NCBI GenBank assembly: GCA_020628865.1
Contig: JAHDEJ010000005.1
Location: 140,415-204,414 of the forward strand
From: Acidimicrobiales bacterium
GTDB taxonomy: Bacteria; Actinomycetota; Acidimicrobiia; Acidimicrobiales; SHLQ01
Reading direction: 5' to 3'
Length of the DNA: 64,000 nt
Within the stretch, counting starts at the first letter, position 1, and the number at the start of each line of letters is the position of its first letter. The notes under the pieces are model-generated. The model saw nothing but the letters and a program-made list of their open reading frames with translations, was not told the origin of the DNA and did not search any database. The position numbers were made by a program, and so were the translations under genes. Positions 17,002-25,463 of the stretch are shown one piece after another.

Positions 17002-19145
17002 ATCTCAATCCCCCCTCCGAACACCAGCTGCTCGTCTTCTGGGTTGGCCTGCTCGTCATCTTCGTGACCGCCAAGCTCTTCGGAATGGCGATGAAGCGGA
17101 TCGGCCAACCCGCCGTCGTCGGCGAACTGGCGGCCGGTCTCGTCCTCGGGCCGTCGATCCTCGGTCGGATCTCCCCGGACATCACTGGTTGGTTGTTCCC
17201 GGATGACGACGCGCAAACGGCGATGCTCTTCACGGTCGGTTGGATCGGCGTGCTGCTGTTGCTCGTGGCCACCGGGTTCGAGACGGACCTGGGCCTGATC
17301 CGTCGGCTGGGTTCGGCGGCCACCGCAGTGTCGGCCGGTTCGCTGCTCGTGCCGATGGCGGCCGGTCTCGCCGTCGGCTGGTTCATTCCGGCCGCGTTCC
17401 TCGGGGATGACACGAGTCGTCTCGTGTTTGCACTGTTCATCGCAACCGCGCTCTCGATCTCCTCGCTGCCGGTCATCGCCAAGATCCTCGGCGAGATGGG
17501 GTTGATGCGACGGAACTTCGGGCAGCTGACGCTGGCCGCCGGCATGGCGAACGACGTCATCGGCTGGATCGCCCTCGGGTTCATCGCCGGCCTCGCCCAG
17601 GCGGGCGGCGTGAAGCTCGACAAACTTGCGATCACCCTCGTGGGGCTCACCGCGTTCTTCCTCTTTGCCTTCACGAGTGGTCAGCGACTGGTGGATCGTG
17701 GTCTCCGATCGGTGCGAGCCGGCGGCGACAACCCGGTTGCCGCGACCGGCGTGATCCTGCTGACGGCACTCTCGTTCGGCGTGGTCACCCAGTGGCTCCA
17801 CGTCGAGGCCGTGCTCGGGGCATTCGTCGCCGGCGTGATCGTCGCCCGTTCGCGGTTCGCCGACCACAAGTTGGTCGAGCCCATCGAGACGATGACCACG
17901 GCGATCTTCGCCCCGGTCTTCTTTGCGACCGCCGGCCTGCGGGTGGACCTCGGCCTGCTCTTCGACGTCGAGACGCTCATCTGGGCTGTCGTCGTCTTGG
18001 TGGCGGCGTCGCTGTCAAAGTTCTTCGGATCGCTCATCGGCGCTGCGGCCGTGGGGCTCAGCAACCGGGAAGGTGCCGCCCTCGGCGTTGGGTTGAACGC
18101 CCGTGGTGCACTGGAGATCGTCATCGCCACGGTGGGGCTCTCGCTCGGCGTGCTGAACGATCGCTCGTACACGGTGATCGTGCTGATGGCGATGGCCACG
18201 TCCATGTTCGCCCCGCCGATGCTGCGCAAGGTGCTGGCCGGTTGGGAAGGCTCGACCGAGGAGCGCAAGCGCCTCGAGACCGAGAAGCAGCTGGACACAA
18301 ACATCGTTGTGCGCGGCGGCGCCGTGTTGCTCCCGACGCGCGGCGGCCTGTCCTCGTTGCTCGCCGCTCAGGTGGTCGACCTGGCCTGGCCCAAGTCGAC
18401 GGAGATCACGTTGCTCACCGTGGGCGACGATCGGGGCGTCGATGTCCAGGCGTTCCGAAACGTGTTCCATGGGCGAACCGTTCGCCACGAGTTCGTCGGC
18501 TCCGACGTCGGGCTGGTCGAGGCTGTGGCCGCGGAAGCCAAGCTCGGCTACGACGCCATCGTTGTCGGGTCGTCGACCCGGGTGGAAGCCGACCACCTCC
18601 TGTCCCCGGCTGTCGATGCGATCATGATGGCGTCGTCCATCCCGACGGTGGTGGTGCGACGGCCGAAGAACCTCGATCAGCTGCCGTGGGCATTCGGTCG
18701 TGCGATCGTGCCGATCTCGGGACGCTCATCGGCTCGGGCTGCCCAGGAGATCGCCGGCTATCTCTCGTCATCCATCGGAACGGATCTGCAGCAGGTGCAC
18801 GTCGCTGCGCCGGTGTCGGCGGCCGGCGCGCTCCTGCCCCGCGAATCTGCCCGGACGCGTGAGGTCGTCCAGCGAGCCGAGGCGCTGGCCACGGTGTTGG
18901 GCGCGAATTCGTCGACCTGGGTGGCGCATCATGAGGACACCGCTACGGCGATTGCCGAGGCGGCGACCGAACTCCGGGCGGACATGGTGGTCGCCGCAGG
19001 AACCGTGCGGCGGATCGGCGAGCATCCCTATCTGGGCGACACGGTTCAGGATCTGATCCGCTCCACGACGACCTCGCTGATCATCGTTGCGACGCCGGAC
19101 CCGCACCGAGTCGAGCCGTCCGAACACGAGGCGGTGGCCCAGTGA
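16998..19145 (+). CDS. CPA2-type cation/proton antiporter with C-terminal Usp-like region
   Basis: A 715-residue protein. Residues 1-400 form a Na+(K+)/H+ exchanger domain of the KefB/CPA2 type, with VVGELAAGLVLGPSILGRI near residue 35-53, LFIATALSISSLPVIAKILGEMG and MANDVIGWIALG (Asn-Asp ion site) and FFATAGLRVDLG. Residues 430-700 are soluble with a Usp-like pattern: AIVVGSSTRVEADHLLSP and then SIPTVVVRRP. This resembles cation antiporters of cyanobacteria and actinobacteria that carry Usp tails. It is translationally coupled to the upstream Usp gene. It should work with Mrp, the CaCA exchanger and the K+ channel in ion and pH balance. Confidence 0.92.
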   Translation: MNLNPPSEHQLLVFWVGLLVIFVTAKLFGMAMKRIGQPAVVGELAAGLVLGPSILGRISPDITGWLFPDDDAQTAMLFTVGWIGVLLLLVATGFETDLGLIRRLGSAATAVSAGSLLVPMAAGLAVGWFIPAAFLGDDTSRLVFALFIATALSISSLPVIAKILGEMGLMRRNFGQLTLAAGMANDVIGWIALGFIAGLAQAGGVKLDKLAITLVGLTAFFLFAFTSGQRLVDRGLRSVRAGGDNPVAATGVILLTALSFGVVTQWLHVEAVLGAFVAGVIVARSRFADHKLVEPIETMTTAIFAPVFFATAGLRVDLGLLFDVETLIWAVVVLVAASLSKFFGSLIGAAAVGLSNREGAALGVGLNARGALEIVIATVGLSLGVLNDRSYTVIVLMAMATSMFAPPMLRKVLAGWEGSTEERKRLETEKQLDTNIVVRGGAVLLPTRGGLSSLLAAQVVDLAWPKSTEITLLTVGDDRGVDVQAFRNVFHGRTVRHEFVGSDVGLVEAVAAEAKLGYDAIVVGSSTRVEADHLLSPAVDAIMMASSIPTVVVRRPKNLDQLPWAFGRAIVPISGRSSARAAQEIAGYLSSSIGTDLQQVHVAAPVSAAGALLPRESARTREVVQRAEALATVLGANSSTWVAHHEDTATAIAEAATELRADMVVAAGTVRRIGEHPYLGDTVQDLIRSTTTSLIIVATPDPHRVEPSEHEAVAQ

Positions 19146-19204
19146 GCACGCTCGCGCAAACATCCCTGTCGAAAAGCAGACATTGGAACAGGTATGGTCC
19201 AGAG

Positions 19205-19504
19205 ATGTCGATGACCGTGCCGACCCCAGAACTGCCCGCATGGACCTTTCTCACGAACCACGCGCACGTGTTGATCGTGATCAGTCGAGACCCCGATCTT
19301 CGTCAGCGCGACATCAGCTATCTGGTGGGCATCACGCCGGGCGCCGTCCAGCGGATCCTGCACGATCTCGAAGAGGGTGGTTACATCACCAGTGAACGGA
19401 TCGGTCGCCGGAATCGGTACAGCGTGATTGGCGAGGGGCCGCTGCGCCACCCGCTCGAGAACGGCCACACGGTCGAGGATCTGCTCCGTTCGCTCGAGGA
19501 CTGA
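19205..19504 (+). CDS. Winged helix-turn-helix transcriptional regulator
   Basis: A 99-residue MarR/ArsR-like single wHTH protein. The core reads RDPDLRQRDISYLVGITPGA, then VQRILHDLEEGGYITSERIGR and a wing ending in RYSVIGEGPLRHPLE. I start it at the ATG at 19205, where similarity to this small family (WTFLTNHAHVLIVISRDP) begins. A GTG at 19142 overlapping the antiporter stop (GTGA) would add 21 residues and is the main alternative. Its position at the end of the Usp-antiporter run suggests it regulates those genes; no effector domain is present. Confidence 0.85.
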   Translation: MSMTVPTPELPAWTFLTNHAHVLIVISRDPDLRQRDISYLVGITPGAVQRILHDLEEGGYITSERIGRRNRYSVIGEGPLRHPLENGHTVEDLLRSLED

Positions 19505-19518
19505 CCCAAAGGGGGGCG

Positions 19519-20757
19519 ATGGAGCCCCGCATCACCGTGGAGATCGAACTGGCCGAAGACGCCGGTCCGGTCGCGCCGCCAACCGGCCCGTCCCGACCTC
19601 CAGCGCTCGCGGCAATCGGCTTCGCCGTCGTCCTGGTGGTTGCCGGTTTGGTGTTGCTCGGCCGGACGCAAACCGACGGGGGCCTGCCCGACCCGGCCAC
19701 GTCGACGCCGCCGGTTGAACGCGCGGACCCGACGTCCGGATCTGCCATCCCGGCTTCGCCGCCCGCGGCGACGTCCACCTCGTCAGCCGGTGCCGTCGAT
19801 CCTCGATGGCACCGTGTCTGGGCGGCGCCGGCGCCGGCCGCTGCAGATCCGGTGGTCTTGTTCACTGCGACCCCCTCCAGTCGGCGCAGCGCTCCGCCCT
19901 ACGTGCACGTCGTGGCCGACGCAGCCACCACGACGCGGGCACTCGATGGAGCGATGTGGCTGGAGGAGCCGTCGATCGAATGGCCGGGCGAGGTGCTCAG
20001 TCCCTTCGTGCAGACGAGGTCGAGCATCGTCTACTCGAGTGACGGCACGGTGTGGAGCCAGGACCTCGGGTTCGAACGACCGCACAAGCCGATCGCCGAA
20101 GGGGTGCGCGTGCTCGCCGGCGTGGCCGCCGACGACGTGTGGGTGTTCGAATCCGGCGGCGCAGCGGTGACCCATGTGGACCTCGCTCGAGGGAGCGTCG
20201 TGACCCATCCACCGCCGGCCGGCTTTCCCCTCGCGGCGTTCGGCGAGGGCCTCGTCACACGCATTCTGGACGAAGGCCGGCGCTCCTACGGTGCGTGGAC
20301 GCCCGGCGGCGGCGAGGTGTTGGTCGATGTTCCCCCGGCGGCCGAGTTCCTCGGTGTCGGCGGCGGCCGGGCGATGTTCCTCGACGGTGCTCAGCTTCGG
20401 TCGTACGACGGGTCGACCGGTGTCGTTGCCACGGCCACGCTCGATCTCGATGTCGAGGTGCGTCGAGCCGCGGTATCGCCGGACGGTCGATTCGTTGCGT
20501 TCGCCTCCCGGCCCGACATCGTCAGCTTCAGCGAGGTTCATGTCGTCGAGGCGAAGACCGGCGCGGTCGTGGACCGATTCGGACCAGTCATGGATCTCCA
20601 ACTCCAGTTCATCGATCGCTCCACGATGCAGTTCATTGCGCCCGGCACCGACCTTCCCTGGCAGGTGACACACCGCGACGTGACGCTCGGGACGGAGCGT
20701 GCCGTCGCCGGAGCGGAATCGCCGATGCTGTGGTTCGCCGAGATCGGTGGGCCTTGA
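19519..20757 (+). CDS. Membrane-anchored extracytoplasmic beta-propeller-like protein
   Basis: A 412-residue protein with a short cytoplasmic segment, one transmembrane helix at about residues 30-48 (LAAIGFAVVLVVAGLVLLG), a Pro/Thr/Ser/Ala-rich linker to about 95, then an extracytoplasmic domain of repeated beta strands such as SIVYSSDGTVWSQDL and RRAAVSPDGRFVAFAS that looks like a degenerate WD40/TolB-type propeller. I do not recognise a named family. GGGGGG precedes the ATG. It ends 1 bp before the convergent K+ channel gene. It may sense or bind a ligand outside the membrane; function unknown. Confidence 0.75.
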   Translation: MEPRITVEIELAEDAGPVAPPTGPSRPPALAAIGFAVVLVVAGLVLLGRTQTDGGLPDPATSTPPVERADPTSGSAIPASPPAATSTSSAGAVDPRWHRVWAAPAPAAADPVVLFTATPSSRRSAPPYVHVVADAATTTRALDGAMWLEEPSIEWPGEVLSPFVQTRSSIVYSSDGTVWSQDLGFERPHKPIAEGVRVLAGVAADDVWVFESGGAAVTHVDLARGSVVTHPPPAGFPLAAFGEGLVTRILDEGRRSYGAWTPGGGEVLVDVPPAAEFLGVGGGRAMFLDGAQLRSYDGSTGVVATATLDLDVEVRRAAVSPDGRFVAFASRPDIVSFSEVHVVEAKTGAVVDRFGPVMDLQLQFIDRSTMQFIAPGTDLPWQVTHRDVTLGTERAVAGAESPMLWFAEIGGP

Positions 20758-20758
20758 C

Positions 20759-21772
20759 TCAGCAGAGGCGGTCGCGGAGCGATGCAAGTTCTTCGCGCGT
20801 GCCCATGGCGATCACGATGTCGCCTGCGGCGAGCTGTTGTTCGGCCGGCGGGTTGACGGTGTAGCCGTCCGGGCGGCGCACGGCCAGAACGAGTGAGCGT
20901 TCGCCGGGGGCGTGAATCTCGCGGATGGTCCCGACCGAGCTGCCGAGCTCGAACTCCTGGACGGTGACGCCCGCTTCATCGTTCGCGATGACCTCGTCGA
21001 GAAAGTCGGCGACGTGGGGTTGGAGCGCCAACGCCGCCATTCGGGAACCGCCGATCTCGTGCGGGTTGGCGACGTGGTTGGCGCCGGCCTGACGGAGTTT
21101 GGCCTCGTTCTTGTGGTCGTTGATGCGAGCCACGATCATCAGGTCGGGTCGCATGCTGCGGGCGGACAGGCAGACGAAGAGGTTGTCGGCGTCGTGGTCG
21201 AGCGCAAGGATCAGCGCTCGGGCCCGCTCGATCCCGGCGTCGACGAGTGTGTCGTCGTCGGTCGCCTCGCCGACCACGAGGAGATCGATGGGCTCGGCCA
21301 CGGATCCATCGCGGTCGATGAGCACGACGTCGCCCCCGGCGCGCTGCACGGAGCGCGCCACCGAGCGGCCGACCTGCCCCCAGCCGGCAACGATGGTGTG
21401 GTCTGAGATCTTGTCGATGGATCGCACGATACGTCTCCTCCTGAGCTCGGTGTTGAGGCTGCCTTCGATCAGGTTGTCTGCGGCGAGACCGAGTGTGTAG
21501 AGCACACTCGCGACGCCCACGATGATCAGGCCGAGCGTGAAGGCACGGTAAACCTCGAGATCGTCGACGCGCTCACTGCCGATTTCCGCGAAGCCGACCG
21601 TCGTGATGACGACGACGGTCTGGTAGACCGCGTCGAACCACGACAGTCCGAGGATGCGGTAGCCGACCGTTCCGACGAGCACGACGAGGGCGACGGCCCC
21701 GAGGCCCGCTCGCAGGCGGCGCCACGGTTCATCCTCGTGGCGGGCGCGTTGCTCCCGGATCAACTGCATCAT
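20759..21772 (-). CDS. TrkA-N (RCK) domain potassium channel
   Basis: A 337-residue two-helix ion channel with RCK domain. TM1 is at about residues 24-45, the pore filter TTVGF at 57-61 (variant of TVGYG with Phe) and TM2 at 78-98. The Rossmann TrkA-N domain follows with GWGQVGRS at 130-137 and IDRDG; the C-terminal TrkA-C domain is at about 255-337, ending in AAGDIVIAMGTREELASL. It should gate K+ flow in response to nucleotide or ion binding to the RCK part. It is convergent with 19519-20757 and divergent from the DddP-like gene. The VGF filter is common in prokaryotic channels of this type. Confidence 0.92.
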   Translation of the reverse strand: MMQLIREQRARHEDEPWRRLRAGLGAVALVVLVGTVGYRILGLSWFDAVYQTVVVITTVGFAEIGSERVDDLEVYRAFTLGLIIVGVASVLYTLGLAADNLIEGSLNTELRRRRIVRSIDKISDHTIVAGWGQVGRSVARSVQRAGGDVVLIDRDGSVAEPIDLLVVGEATDDDTLVDAGIERARALILALDHDADNLFVCLSARSMRPDLMIVARINDHKNEAKLRQAGANHVANPHEIGGSRMAALALQPHVADFLDEVIANDEAGVTVQEFELGSSVGTIREIHAPGERSLVLAVRRPDGYTVNPPAEQQLAAGDIVIAMGTREELASLRDRLC

Positions 21773-21781
21773 CGCGCCAAC

Positions 21782-21811
21782 CTACTGCTCGCCTTGCGAC
21801 AGCAGCAGTAG
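21782..21811. promoter_or_regulatory. Inverted repeat in the divergent K+ channel / DddP-like spacer
   Basis: CTACTGCT (21782-21789) and AGCAGTAG (21804-21811) are perfect 8-base inverted arms separated by 14 bases in the 80-bp gap between the two divergent start codons. A GAACGTTC palindrome lies at 21823-21830. Either could be a regulator site; none matches a consensus I know. Confidence 0.35.
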
Positions 21812-21852
21812 AATGACTGGACGAACGTTCAGCTCGCGGCGACGATGGGCGC

Positions 21853-23076
21853 ATGCATCCCGATCAGTTGGTCTTCAACGACCTGTGGAGCGAGCTTTCT
21901 GCGACTCGAGATCTGCCGGAGATCGACCACGAGCGGTTGCACGAGTACCGGATGGGTCGGCTCCGCAGCGAACTCGCCGACCGCGACGCCGACATGGTGC
22001 TCGTCCACAATCCGGTCTCGCTTCGGTACGCGATGGACTACCGCACCTACACGCTGTTCCAGAGCCGAACGCCGACGACGTATGCGTACATTGCGCTCGA
22101 CGGACCGACCATTGCGTACGAGGGCTACGGCGACATGCCGCGGGCGTCGGAGATGCGTCGGGGCCATGCGCTCTCGTACTTCGACGGCGGCGAGGGCATG
22201 GCGGCCGCGTCCGAACGCCTTGCCGACGATGTCGTCCGCTACCTCGACGACATCGGCGCCACACGCCGACGGGTCGCACTCGAGTACATCAACCCGTCGG
22301 TGGTTCAGGCGTTGGAGCAACGCGGCGTGGAGGTCATCGATGGCATGAACGTCACCGAGCGGGCGCGGCTCATCAAGTCCGAGGACGAGGTCGCCTGCAT
22401 GCGTTGGGCGGTGGCCGTCGCCGAGCATGCGATTGCACACGTGGAGCAGGCCATCCGGCCGGGTGTTTCCGAACTGCAACTGTGGGGCCTGCTCAACTAC
22501 ACCAACCTGGCCAACGACGGCGACTGGCACGACGGCCGAATGCTCGCCTCCGGCCCGCGCACCAATCCCTGGTTGCAAGAGGCATCACCGAGACGACTCG
22601 AAGCCGGCGACCTGGTGGCCTTCGACACGGACATGGTCGGGCCGTTCGGCTACTTCGCCGACATCAGTCGCACGATGTTGTGCGGCCCCGGATCACCGTC
22701 GGCCCGCCAGCGCGAGCTGTACGACCACGCTCGCCGCGAGGTCGAACACAACCGTGCCCTGGTCCGGCCGGGCATCACGCTGCTCGAATTCCAGGAACAG
22801 TCCTACGAACAGCTCGAAGAGTTCCACGAGCTCGCCTACCCCTGCATCGTTCACGCCGTCGGAATGTGCGACGAGTACCCACGCATCGACCCTCGGCACC
22901 GCGGACCGAATCGATACGACGACGTGCTGCAGCCGGGAATGGTGCTGTGCATCGAGAGTTATGTCGGTGCCGTCGGCGAGCGCGATGGCGTGAAGCTGGA
23001 GGAGCAGGTGCTCGTGACCGAGGACGGCTACGAGCAGCTGACCTCCTACCCGCTCGACGAGCGCCTGCTGGGCTGA
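21853..23076 (+). CDS. M24-family DMSP lyase DddP-like protein
   Basis: A 407-residue pita-bread fold protein: creatinase-like N-domain (about 25-170) and M24 catalytic domain (178-400). It matches DddP far better than aminopeptidase P: MLASGPRTNPWLQE, FDTDMVGPFGYFADISRT, HAVGMCDEYP and PGMVLCIESYVGAVGE are near-verbatim DddP blocks. Metal ligands line up as D258, D260, D270, H334, E368 and E383, and the catalytic Asp of DddP corresponds to D340; spacings agree with the published enzyme to within one residue. DddP splits dimethylsulfoniopropionate into DMS and acrylate. It is convergent, 3 bp apart, with an osmolyte-type permease. Substrate specificity is inferred; an M24 peptidase or other C-S/C-N lyase is the alternative. 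Confidence 0.8.
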   Translation: MHPDQLVFNDLWSELSATRDLPEIDHERLHEYRMGRLRSELADRDADMVLVHNPVSLRYAMDYRTYTLFQSRTPTTYAYIALDGPTIAYEGYGDMPRASEMRRGHALSYFDGGEGMAAASERLADDVVRYLDDIGATRRRVALEYINPSVVQALEQRGVEVIDGMNVTERARLIKSEDEVACMRWAVAVAEHAIAHVEQAIRPGVSELQLWGLLNYTNLANDGDWHDGRMLASGPRTNPWLQEASPRRLEAGDLVAFDTDMVGPFGYFADISRTMLCGPGSPSARQRELYDHARREVEHNRALVRPGITLLEFQEQSYEQLEEFHELAYPCIVHAVGMCDEYPRIDPRHRGPNRYDDVLQPGMVLCIESYVGAVGERDGVKLEEQVLVTEDGYEQLTSYPLDERLLG

Positions 23077-23079
23077 GCT

Positions 23080-25368
23080 TCAGGGCGCAGAACGCACGAG
23101 GTCGCCGCTGGCGCGCTCGTCGGAAACGGAGCCGTCGGAGGTGGAGAGGTCGACGGTTGCAGTCGGACCATCGGACCAGATCGTTGAACGCCGGAACTCG
23201 GCGATCACCGAGTGGCCGCTCATGAACATCACCCATCCGGCCACGAAGGTCATGAAGGCGCCAACCCCGGCAATCGAGTCCAGACCATTGGCCACTCGAA
23301 CCAGGGAGAGGGTGAACCCGGCGGTGAGCACCATGATGCCGACTCCGAGAGCGCAGAGCAGTGCGGACGTCTTCCACCGCAGCTGCTCATCGCGGGTGGC
23401 GACACCCGATGCCGCGATACCGGTCGCGACCGCGGCGGCACTCAGCGCGATCGCCATCCAGCCGAGCGCCGGCCCGTCGGGATCGACCCCCGAGTAGACG
23501 ATGGTGAGCCGGTCGGGGGTGTCTGCAGATCGCTCGACTGACTCGGGTCGGCTGTCGAACAACCAGCCCCACTCGGTTCGCGTCTCCGCCGTCCCAACGC
23601 CGAAGACGGAGCCAATCACGACAAGGAGTGCAAGAACGAGGAGAACGAACTGGCCGGTCGATGCCGTGGCGGCGAGTGGCCGACGGGTCGCGTACGGAGC
23701 GGTGGACATCGCGAGTGCTGCGCCACCGAACATGACGAAGCCACCGCATGCGGCAAGGGGAGCGCCGATGCCGACGGTGTGGTCGACGACGAACGCAGAT
23801 GGCTGGAGGACCAGATAGCCGATGGCTCCACAGATCACCCCGCTGGACGCGATCAGAAGTCCATCCGCGCCGAGCCGGGGGCTCCCTGCCACGATGCCCT
23901 CCGCCATGACCAAGAGGATGCATGTGCCAAACAGTCCGAGACCGATCGTTGAGAGCGGCCCGATTTCAGATCCAACGAAATTGAGCGCCCACATCACGCC
24001 GATGTTGACGACGATGGCCGCCAACAACACGCCCTGCGCACGAGCCAACAACTGGACGATCGCTGGTCGGGGAGGCAGAAGTGGCCGCAATGCGCAGAGA
24101 AGACCGCACGCGGCGCAGACCACGACGAACACACCGAAGAAGGAACCACCGGATGCAGAGACGCCGTTGAAGCTCTGACCCTGGAGTTCGCCGTTCGCGT
24201 TCTCGTCTGCGAATCGGGCCCAGGAGCTGATTCGGCCGGCATTCGTTCCCCATGTCGACACCGCACCGACGAGGGCAAGCACACCACCGGCGACGCCAGG
24301 CAGCAATCCGATTCGCTCACGGGGCTTCACGTGTGCCGGCGATTCGACCGACAACGGCTCGTCGCCGGCGTCGGCCGCTCGTTCGGCGAGCAGGCCGGTC
24401 GGGCTCTTGCGAAAGCTCCACGCCTGTCGCAAGTGGGTGAACAGGCTGACACCGTCCTGATCCTCCGTCTGCGACATTCGATCGAGCGCAACCGCCAACA
24501 TGAAGAAGGCCAGCCCGGCGGATGCGGCGAGTCCGAGGTTCAGGTTGTTGATCGCGCGGTAGAGGAGCCGGCCCAGGCCGCCTGCGCCCATCAGCGCGGC
24601 GATGCCAAGCATGGAGAAGGCAAGGAGCAGGGTCTGATTGAGGCCGGTCATGATCGCAGGCCGTGCGAGCGGAAGCTGGACTCCCGTGAGCACTTTCCAC
24701 TCGGTGGCGCCGTAGGCGCGTGATGCCTCGACCACGTCTTCGGGCACCTGCCGGATGCCGAGGTTGGTGAGACGGACGATCGGAGGCAGAGCGAAGACCA
24801 TCGTGACCATCGTCGCGGACACGTTCCCGAGTCCGAAGAAGAAGATGAAGGGCAGCATGAAGACGAACGGATGGATCACCTGCATGGCGTCGAGTGTTGG
24901 TCGCACGATGGACCAAACGCCGTCGATGCGACCGGACAGGATGCCCAGCGGTATCCCAACGAGCGCGCACAGGGTGACCGCGACGATGATCATGCCGATC
25001 GTTCGGGCGGTCTCGCCCCAATACTCGCCGCCAAGGAATCCGCATACGGACAACATCGCGGCGCAGGCCAGACCGACTCTGGTGTTGCGGACGAAGGAAC
25101 CGACGAGGAAGAAGCCGACGACCACCCACAACCAGGGGATCGTTTCGATCGAGCTGCGGTCCACTCTTTCGGAGAGGATCAGCTCGAACAGGAACTCGAA
25201 GGGCCACTCGATCGCGTCGCCGATGAATGACGACACCGGATTGTTGACCATCCAGAAGACGAGCTCCTTGATCCACTCACCGAACGGAAAGCGGAATCCT
25301 TCGGGCCATTGGTTATCGAAGAATCCCGGTTCGGTCTGTGCGAGAAGACTGCCGATGCGACTGTTCAT
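23080..25368 (-). CDS. ProW/OpuAB-type ABC permease with large C-terminal membrane extension
   Basis: A 762-residue protein. Residues ~1-300 are a glycine betaine/proline-type permease: PFEFLFELILSE, the binding-protein-dependent loop region VVEASRAYGATEWKVLTGVQLPLARPAIMTGLNQTLLLAFSM, and GAGGLGR. Normal ProW proteins end there (about 300-350 residues). Here a hydrophilic linker (~310-345) leads to some 400 more residues with about ten further helices, which I cannot assign. The ATPase and binding protein are not nearby. I start at ATG 25368, which has GGGGGA upstream; ATG 25374 and GTG 25386 are alternatives. It likely imports betaine-like osmolytes or DMSP. Confidence 0.85.
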   Translation of the reverse strand: MNSRIGSLLAQTEPGFFDNQWPEGFRFPFGEWIKELVFWMVNNPVSSFIGDAIEWPFEFLFELILSERVDRSSIETIPWLWVVVGFFLVGSFVRNTRVGLACAAMLSVCGFLGGEYWGETARTIGMIIVAVTLCALVGIPLGILSGRIDGVWSIVRPTLDAMQVIHPFVFMLPFIFFFGLGNVSATMVTMVFALPPIVRLTNLGIRQVPEDVVEASRAYGATEWKVLTGVQLPLARPAIMTGLNQTLLLAFSMLGIAALMGAGGLGRLLYRAINNLNLGLAASAGLAFFMLAVALDRMSQTEDQDGVSLFTHLRQAWSFRKSPTGLLAERAADAGDEPLSVESPAHVKPRERIGLLPGVAGGVLALVGAVSTWGTNAGRISSWARFADENANGELQGQSFNGVSASGGSFFGVFVVVCAACGLLCALRPLLPPRPAIVQLLARAQGVLLAAIVVNIGVMWALNFVGSEIGPLSTIGLGLFGTCILLVMAEGIVAGSPRLGADGLLIASSGVICGAIGYLVLQPSAFVVDHTVGIGAPLAACGGFVMFGGAALAMSTAPYATRRPLAATASTGQFVLLVLALLVVIGSVFGVGTAETRTEWGWLFDSRPESVERSADTPDRLTIVYSGVDPDGPALGWMAIALSAAAVATGIAASGVATRDEQLRWKTSALLCALGVGIMVLTAGFTLSLVRVANGLDSIAGVGAFMTFVAGWVMFMSGHSVIAEFRRSTIWSDGPTATVDLSTSDGSVSDERASGDLVRSAP

Positions 25369-25425
25369 GATCATCCCCCGGGACACGATCTGGAGATCGT
25401 CGTCTATGGGGTGAGAGCGCGTTCA

Positions 25426-25454
25426 GCAGAAATTCAGCGACAAGGAATTTCTGC
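25426..25454 (-). terminator. Perfect 10-bp inverted repeat between secreted protein and permease genes
   Basis: GCAGAAATTC (25426-25435) and GAATTTCTGC (25445-25454) are perfect arms around a 9-base loop, starting 10 bases after the stop of the upstream gene on the minus strand. The stem could end that transcript; there is no T-run, so an operator for the downstream permease is also possible. Confidence 0.5.
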
Positions 25455-25463
25455 GGCCGATGA

